46,678 bases of DNA from CAZONU01 sp965370045 (GTDB lineage: Bacteria > Planctomycetota > SZUA-567 > JAKLDR01), in NCBI GenBank assembly GCA_965370045.1, contig CBDUSI010000020.1, forward strand, positions 1-46,678, in the 5' to 3' direction. Under the pieces are notes generated by a model, which was not told the origin of the DNA, searched no databases, and worked only from the letters and a program-made list of their open reading frames with translations. The position numbers were made by a program, and so were the translations under genes. This document shows, one piece after another, positions 42,204 to 46,678 of the stretch (positions are counted from its first letter, which is position 1; each line of letters begins with the position of its first letter).

Positions 42204-43175
42204 CTAGTCCGCTTCTTTCGGCCGGCTGCGGGCCCTGCCGGCGGCCATGACGGCGCCGGCGGCGACCAGTCCGAGGACGAAGGCGGCCAGAGACCAGCCG
42301 ACGGTGGCGTCGAACCGCGCCGGCCAGAGGTTGGCCGCCTCCGGGAGGCTGTCCGCCGCGGCGTAGTCCTTGAAGGGCCACAGCGTCCACAGCGACCCGG
42401 CGATCAGCCCTATCAGGAACCCCATGGTCCGGGAGTGAAAGCGCTTCAGGAGCCAGGCCAGGAGCCGCGTGAAGGCCGCCAGCCCGACGACGGCCCCCGC
42501 GCAGAAGGCGGCCAGCAGGCCCACCGCCGTCAGCGGGAACTCCCGCAGCGAGAACCCGCCGACGGCCCACGAGTTCAGGGAGTCCAGCGCGTCGATGACG
42601 TGCCCGTACTGTCCCAGGACCAGCAGCAGGAACGAACCGCTGATTCCCGGAAGTATCATCGCGGAGATCGCCAGGACGGCGCAGAGGAACATCACCGGGC
42701 AGCTGGCGCTCCCGCCCCCGCCCATATTGAGAAAGCTTATTCCCACCACCAGGGCGGCGCCGCTCAGGGCCAGCCCCGCCTCGGCCGGACCCCGGCGCTT
42801 CATCAGTCGGTAGGGCACGGCCATCGACGGCAGCAGCAACCCCGCGAAGAAGGCCAGGGTCGGCGCGGGATGCTCGCGCAGGAGATACTTGATGGGGCTC
42901 GAGGCGGCCACTATGGCCACGACCGCCCCGGCGGCCAGCACCAGCAGGAAGGTGCCGTCGATCCGCCGCCACTCCTCTCGGAAGAGCTTGCGGCCCGAGG
43001 CGCTGAAGAGCCCCGACGCCCGGCGCAGCGTGAGAAGGTTCACCGAACGGATGCCGTCCACCAGCCGCTGGTATACGCCCAGGAGCAGCGCGAAGGTCCC
43101 GCCGCTGACCCCGGGGATGATGTTGGCGATGCCTATCAGCCGGCCCTTGGCAAAGACCAGCGACCCGGCCAGCAC
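42204..43175 (-). CDS. DUF368 (PopT-type) undecaprenyl phosphate translocase
   Basis: A 323-aa membrane protein with about 8-9 helices. It has the paired DUF368 signatures: IANIIPGVSGGTFALLLG in the first half and AISAMILPGISGSFLLLVLG in the second, an inverted-repeat-like arrangement. Recent work identifies DUF368 proteins as translocases that recycle undecaprenyl phosphate across the inner membrane. The start is GTG 43175, 7 bp after the comB stop, with a weak ribosome site, so it is probably translationally coupled. Confidence 0.9.
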   Translation of the reverse strand: MLAGSLVFAKGRLIGIANIIPGVSGGTFALLLGVYQRLVDGIRSVNLLTLRRASGLFSASGRKLFREEWRRIDGTFLLVLAAGAVVAIVAASSPIKYLLREHPAPTLAFFAGLLLPSMAVPYRLMKRRGPAEAGLALSGAALVVGISFLNMGGGGSASCPVMFLCAVLAISAMILPGISGSFLLLVLGQYGHVIDALDSLNSWAVGGFSLREFPLTAVGLLAAFCAGAVVGLAAFTRLLAWLLKRFHSRTMGFLIGLIAGSLWTLWPFKDYAAADSLPEAANLWPARFDATVGWSLAAFVLGLVAAGAVMAAGRARSRPKEAD

Positions 43176-43182
43176 CGTGAGC

Positions 43183-43956
43183 CTACCCGCCGGCCGCGAC
43201 CAGCACGTCCGCCCCGGGCAGCGGCCCGTTGTCGGTGATCAGCTTGGGGACCACGTCGATGCTGTCCGCCCGGGCGGCGAACTCGATGTCGGCCTCCAGG
43301 CCCAGGCGCGAGACGTTGCGCCCCCCGAAGGCCAGGGTCATGGCCTCGCGCTCGCGCCCCTTCCACCTGGCGGCCACGCTGAGCACCGCCTGGGCGCCGT
43401 CGTCGAACTCCCAGTCTTCCCCTCCCGCGCCGAGACGTTCCAACAGCAGCCCGGCGGCGAGCATGTCCTCCAGCGAGGCGGAGAGCTCGGTGCCGGCGCA
43501 GACCAGGGCCAGCTCCTCGTCCTGGCGGCGGGACTCGACGGTCAGCAGCTCGACCAGCGCCCCCAGGTTGACCAGCGCCCCGAAGTAGATGGGGTCGGCC
43601 TCGGTCACCCGGCTGAGCGCCTCGATGCCGTTGGTGGTCGAAAAGAGCACGATCTTGCCGCCGACGGCTTCGGGGGTGAACTCCTCCGGGCTGTTGCCCA
43701 GGTCGAAGCCCGGCGCGGCCAGCCCGCCGCGCTCGCCGGCCATCAGGCAGCGCGCGGCCTGCTCGTGAGGAAGCCCGGCCCTGAAGGCGCGCATCTCATC
43801 GATGTCCGCAAAGGGCACCAGGCACTCGGCGCCGGCGGCCAGCGCCGTCGCCGCGGTGGTCGAGGCCCGCAGCACGTCGAAGACCACCGCGGTGCGCCCG
43901 GCCAGCCCCCCGTCCGGGACCATGTTGCGATGCAGGTAAACCTCGGCGTAGCGCAT
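43183..43956 (-). CDS. comB: 2-phosphosulfolactate phosphatase-like protein
   Basis: A 257-aa member of the ComB family, which hydrolyses 2-phosphosulfolactate to sulfolactate in coenzyme M synthesis. Family marks are VVFDVLRASTTAATAL, CLMAGERGG, GFDLGNSPEEF and LFSTTNGIEAL. ATG 43956 has GGGGAG seven bases upstream and is preferred to GTG 43962. No comA, comC or other sulfonate gene is nearby, so the bacterial substrate may differ. It is co-transcribed with the DUF368 gene from the promoter at 43987-44014. Confidence 0.9.
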   Translation of the reverse strand: MRYAEVYLHRNMVPDGGLAGRTAVVFDVLRASTTAATALAAGAECLVPFADIDEMRAFRAGLPHEQAARCLMAGERGGLAAPGFDLGNSPEEFTPEAVGGKIVLFSTTNGIEALSRVTEADPIYFGALVNLGALVELLTVESRRQDEELALVCAGTELSASLEDMLAAGLLLERLGAGGEDWEFDDGAQAVLSVAARWKGREREAMTLAFGGRNVSRLGLEADIEFAARADSIDVVPKLITDNGPLPGADVLVAAGG

Positions 43957-43986
43957 CGGCACTCCCCTGCTGCCTGCCCGGCGGTC

Positions 43987-44014
43987 ATTGTCACCGGCGG
44001 CGGACGTATGTCAA
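43987..44014 (-). promoter_or_regulatory. Promoter of the comB-DUF368 pair
   Basis: On the minus strand a consensus TTGACA (44009-44014), 16 bp, GACAAT (43987-43992). The start near 43980 leaves about 25 nt of leader with GGGGAG before ATG 43956. Confidence 0.7.
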
Positions 44015-44045
44015 CGCTGTGGGGAGCCGAATTGACGGGTTGCGG

Positions 44046-45524
44046 TCAGTCCGCCCGGCACCATATGGGGCTCGACCAGGCCGCCTGGCCGTTCTTCTGC
44101 AGCACCTTGACCATGTACCAGTCCTTCTCGCCGGGGTCGGGATCGGTCCAGTCGATATCGACATCGGTCTCGGAGGCGGCCACGGCCCCGCCCAGGCGGA
44201 CGCGCGGCGCGCTGAAGACCTCGCTGATCGCCGCCCACCGGTCGCGCTCCAGGAGCTCGCCCAGCGGCGCGGCCAGCCGACAAGCGTGGGTTTGGCCCTT
44301 CCAGACCGCCTGGGCCTCGACCTCCACGCGCGCGGCCGCGTCGCCGGCCACGCGCAGCCCCAGCCCACTCGTCGGCCGGGAGTTCCCCCTCGCCGTGAAG
44401 GCTTCGAAGCTGACTTCGCCCTCTGAAACGTCGAGAACCCGGTTGAGCTTCTCGACCGAGCCGCCGCCTCCCGCGAAGCACGGATAAACGCCGGCGATGC
44501 TCCCGCCCTTCACCGCCGCGCGGAACTTCCAGTCGGTGACCTCATCTGAGGTCATTGCTCCCCAGCCGAAGTCAATGCGGACGGTGAAGCTCTCGTCGTC
44601 GCTTCCCGGAGGAGGCGCGGGGATGCTGTGGACAACCTGCCCGTTCTTGATGACCCGCACGTAGTCCAGCGCGCCGAGGGCCTTGACCCGGCAACTGAGC
44701 TCACGCGGCGTACCGGCGTCGAGGACGTCGCCCATCATTCCGCCGGCCATGCGCACGTCGAGCTCGATGCGGTCGCCGCTGACGGCGTAAGTGTGGCGCG
44801 CTCTCAAGGCGTCAAAGACCGACTCGCGGCTAATCTCCGGGGCCCAGACGCCGGCCAGGCCCTCGCCGTAACTGGCCGGGTGCCCCCAGTGGTTGTCGGT
44901 GGAGCCCAGCACCCCGGCGACGCGCCCGCGGCCCAGCGCGGCAATGAGCGTCTGCGAGCGCTCCGTGCCTCCCATGGAATGCCGCAGCATGGCCTCATTG
45001 AATTCCGGCTCGATGGAGCAGCCGTGCTCGCTGAAACCCTCGACCACCGGCGAGAGCTCCGCGTCGAGCGCCGCCCAGTCCGCGCCGCGCCAGCCGGCCC
45101 GGTAGGCGAAGTGGTGGGGAATCATGATCGCCCCGCGCGCGCGGACGAACTCCTGCAACTCGCCCAGTGACCCCGCCGCGCAGACTTCCCCCTCACCGCC
45201 CGGGAAGATCACGTGGTAGTCGCCGAACTCGCTCGAATGCCACTCGAAGCCCAGAAAGGCCGCGAAGCGGCCGGGGTCGTTCTCGGCCTCCGCCTTCTCC
45301 TTTACGTTCGGCCAGTTCTCGCGGACCAGCCCGAAGCCCGCCCTGTGGAACTCGACTGTTCTCGGATCGTTGGCGGGCATGTCGTGCCACAGGCCGTGGG
45401 GCGTAAAGCAGTAGATGTCGAGCAGGACGCCTTTGGCGATCTGGTAAGAGCGCGTCAGGCTTCCCACTCCGTAGCCGATGGCGTTGTGGTTGTGGAGGTC
45501 CGCCCAGAGCGGCCGGTCAAGCAT
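44046..45524 (-). CDS. DUF3604/PHP-like metal-dependent hydrolase
   Basis: A 492-aa protein of the DUF3604/PHP-superfamily type. Metal-binding motifs include WADLHNHNAIG at the N-terminus, GFEWHSSEFGDYHV, MIPHHFAYRAGW and GSTDNHWGHPASYGEG. A C-terminal beta-rich part follows the catalytic barrel. PHP domains hydrolyse phosphoester bonds with two or three metals; the substrate is unknown. Its start lies inside the preceding PHP gene (8-nt overlap), and both probably share one transcript. Confidence 0.88.
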   Translation of the reverse strand: MLDRPLWADLHNHNAIGYGVGSLTRSYQIAKGVLLDIYCFTPHGLWHDMPANDPRTVEFHRAGFGLVRENWPNVKEKAEAENDPGRFAAFLGFEWHSSEFGDYHVIFPGGEGEVCAAGSLGELQEFVRARGAIMIPHHFAYRAGWRGADWAALDAELSPVVEGFSEHGCSIEPEFNEAMLRHSMGGTERSQTLIAALGRGRVAGVLGSTDNHWGHPASYGEGLAGVWAPEISRESVFDALRARHTYAVSGDRIELDVRMAGGMMGDVLDAGTPRELSCRVKALGALDYVRVIKNGQVVHSIPAPPPGSDDESFTVRIDFGWGAMTSDEVTDWKFRAAVKGGSIAGVYPCFAGGGGSVEKLNRVLDVSEGEVSFEAFTARGNSRPTSGLGLRVAGDAAARVEVEAQAVWKGQTHACRLAAPLGELLERDRWAAISEVFSAPRVRLGGAVAASETDVDIDWTDPDPGEKDWYMVKVLQKNGQAAWSSPIWCRAD

Positions 45525-46470
45525 CGGCGACGCCCTCGCGGGCGGCGGGATTGGGGGGCACGACCAGCGGATTGCTCCAGGCCCGGCGGCCGTCCATGTC
45601 CTGGACCACCAGGCGCACGTACTCGGCCCCCCCCTTCACGGGGTGTTCCATCTCGGTCACGTCCAGCTCGTCTTTCGGCACCCGGTAACACGTCCCACAC
45701 CAACCGTTGGAGACGAACCATATTTCCCGGGACTCACTGAAGCGCGCCAATGCGCGCCAGCCCGCGGGCGCTTCGGGGTCCGCCACGAGTCGAAAGTCCT
45801 CGATTGACGGCCCCGTCGAGCTGTAGCAGCGTCCGGCGGCCAGCGCGGCGGTGAAGGCTTCGGCGCTCTTCTCCTCGGCGCGGACCATGCTCCACGCCTG
45901 GCAGAAGTCGCCCGCGAAGAAGTCGGCCGGCTGGGGATGGTGGCAGTCGTCGGTGGCGATGACCGGGAGCAGTCGCCCCGCGGCTAAGAGTTCGTCCCAT
46001 AATGATTCGCTGGACGGCTTGGCGTGGCGCAGGCAGGTGGCGTTCCAGACCTCGATGCCGGCCAGGCCGTCGAGCTCGGCGACGTCGCCCCAGCTCAGCC
46101 CGCACCAGGGCGGGTGGGCCACGTAGACCAGCGCCCCGGCCGCGCGGGCCGCGTCGATGGTCTGCTGCACGCCCATTTCCTGGGCGGGGACCGTCTCGGG
46201 CAGGTTCACGGCCACCAGGTGGTATCTGATGCCCCGGTTGCCGGTCGGGTGCATCTCCTGGCCGGGGAGCACCAGCAGTTGGTCGTCGGAGAGGCCGGTG
46301 ACGTCGGTGCGCGCGTTGTGGTCGGTGATGGCCAGGACGTCGTAGCCGGCGCGGCGGTACTCGGCGACGGTCTGGGCCGGCGGCCAGTAGCCGTCGCTTT
46401 CGGTGGTGTGGGTGTGCAGGTTGGCGCGCAGCCAGACGCCGTCGCAGGTGAAGGGATTTTCGATGTCCAT
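45517..46470 (-). CDS. PHP-domain phosphoesterase-like protein
   Basis: A 317-aa PHP-family protein. The metal ligands appear in RANLHTHTTESDGYWPP, AITDHNA, GQEMHP, VAHPPWCGLSWGD and IATDDCHHP. A smaller beta-rich C-terminal domain follows. ATG 46470 has GGGAG upstream and a promoter 40 bp further up. The downstream DUF3604-like gene overlaps it by 8 nt. The two enzymes may act on related substrates or as a complex (inference). Confidence 0.9.
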   Translation of the reverse strand: MDIENPFTCDGVWLRANLHTHTTESDGYWPPAQTVAEYRRAGYDVLAITDHNARTDVTGLSDDQLLVLPGQEMHPTGNRGIRYHLVAVNLPETVPAQEMGVQQTIDAARAAGALVYVAHPPWCGLSWGDVAELDGLAGIEVWNATCLRHAKPSSESLWDELLAAGRLLPVIATDDCHHPQPADFFAGDFCQAWSMVRAEEKSAEAFTAALAAGRCYSSTGPSIEDFRLVADPEAPAGWRALARFSESREIWFVSNGWCGTCYRVPKDELDVTEMEHPVKGGAEYVRLVVQDMDGRRAWSNPLVVPPNPAAREGVADA

Positions 46471-46508
46471 GAGGCTCCCGGGTTGGCGGTCTCTTGTCGC
46501 GGGAACCG

Positions 46509-46537
46509 GTTTTAGCTCCGGCCCGCGCGCCAATCAA
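46509..46537 (-). promoter_or_regulatory. Promoter of the PHP gene pair
   Basis: On the minus strand TTGATT (46532-46537), 17 bp, TAAAAC (46509-46514). The start near 46502 gives a leader of about 32 nt. Confidence 0.55.
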
Positions 46538-46607
46538 GCGCTAAACCCGGCCGGCCCTCGGACCTGGAGCGCGGCTTAGCAGGCCGTTGAAAAATGGGGC
46601 GCCGTGA

Positions 46608-46671
46608 CGGCAGGCGCTCGCCCAGCGATGCGAATCCCGAGAACGAAGCAGCGCGACGGGACCGCCTGCCG
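46608..46671. repeat. Inverted repeat at the right window edge
   Basis: CGGCAGGCG (46608-46616) and CGCCTGCCG (46663-46671) are perfect inverted copies. The preceding AGCAGGCCGTTGAAAAA resembles ends seen near some insertion sequences (recollection), but no transposase reading frame is present in the visible part. Confidence 0.25.
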
Positions 46672-46678
46672 CCCTTCG

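Noticed and set aside
1..46678. CRISPR arrays, transposons, prophage or defence systems
   Set aside because: No regularly spaced direct repeats, transposase, integrase or known defence protein was found on either strand.

Overview
The window is a GC-rich, densely coding stretch of bacterial chromosome with about 40 supportable protein genes. I see no rRNA, tRNA, CRISPR array, transposase or phage gene. Signal peptides, beta-barrel proteins ending in Phe, and secreted toroid and protease proteins indicate a diderm cell. The gene style is typical of the PVC group, most likely Planctomycetota or a neighbouring lineage: large membrane Ser/Thr kinases with ectodomains, an ECF sigma factor fused to a membrane anchor and a long repeat region, DUF3352-like and DUF4416 proteins, and secreted prenyltransferase-type toroids. 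This placement is inference; no rRNA or marker phylogeny is available here. Recognisable promoters are sigma70-like (TTGACN, 16-17 bp, TANNNT).

Layout. 1-1.1 kb: a doubtful low-GC ORF and a PPC/DUF296 protein. 1.3-10.5 kb: the most striking locus, an apparent operon of two tandem receptor-like Ser/Thr kinases (1336 and 1375 aa), a LacI-type HTH fused to a PilZ domain, and a small unknown protein. Both kinases begin with a MshEN-like double 24-residue motif. The PilZ part of the regulator keeps both c-di-GMP-binding signatures, so the operon looks like an undescribed c-di-GMP-linked kinase and transcription circuit. 10.6-14.6 kb: a Gfo/Idh/MocA oxidoreductase, an intergenic inverted repeat, a HAD protein lacking its nucleophile Asp, and an unknown membrane-anchored protein. 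14.6-18.0 kb (minus): bioD, a SpoU-type RNA methyltransferase, a GH29 fucosidase-like enzyme, a 20-codon ORF and DUF4416. 18.0-22.6 kb (minus): an envelope operon of DUF3352-like protein, zinc-ribbon protein, PhoU and outer-membrane barrel, ending in a clear intrinsic terminator.

22.7-30 kb: a TIGR01212/YhcC radical SAM protein, a 1091-aa membrane-tethered ECF sigma factor, a small upstream protein, then three small membrane proteins, two of them with zinc ribbons. 30-34 kb: a secreted subtilase with PKD and Ig-like domains, overlapping a beta-barrel gene and followed by a membrane coiled-coil protein. 34-38.4 kb (minus): rpmF-plsX-fabH-fabD with a DUF218 gene, a strong promoter and a terminator-like leader hairpin. 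38.5-42.2 kb: a NAGPA-type glycosidase and two tandem secreted toroid paralogs. 42.2-46.5 kb (minus): a DUF368/PopT-type lipid carrier translocase with comB, and two overlapping PHP-type metallohydrolases.

A 16-bp element (CTTGAATCATCCCCAG) lies between divergent promoters at both 27.55 and 38.45 kb with the same spacing to the minus-strand -35 box. At the second site it forms a perfect 12-bp palindrome arm, suggesting a shared regulator of the lipid operon and the small-protein/sigma locus.
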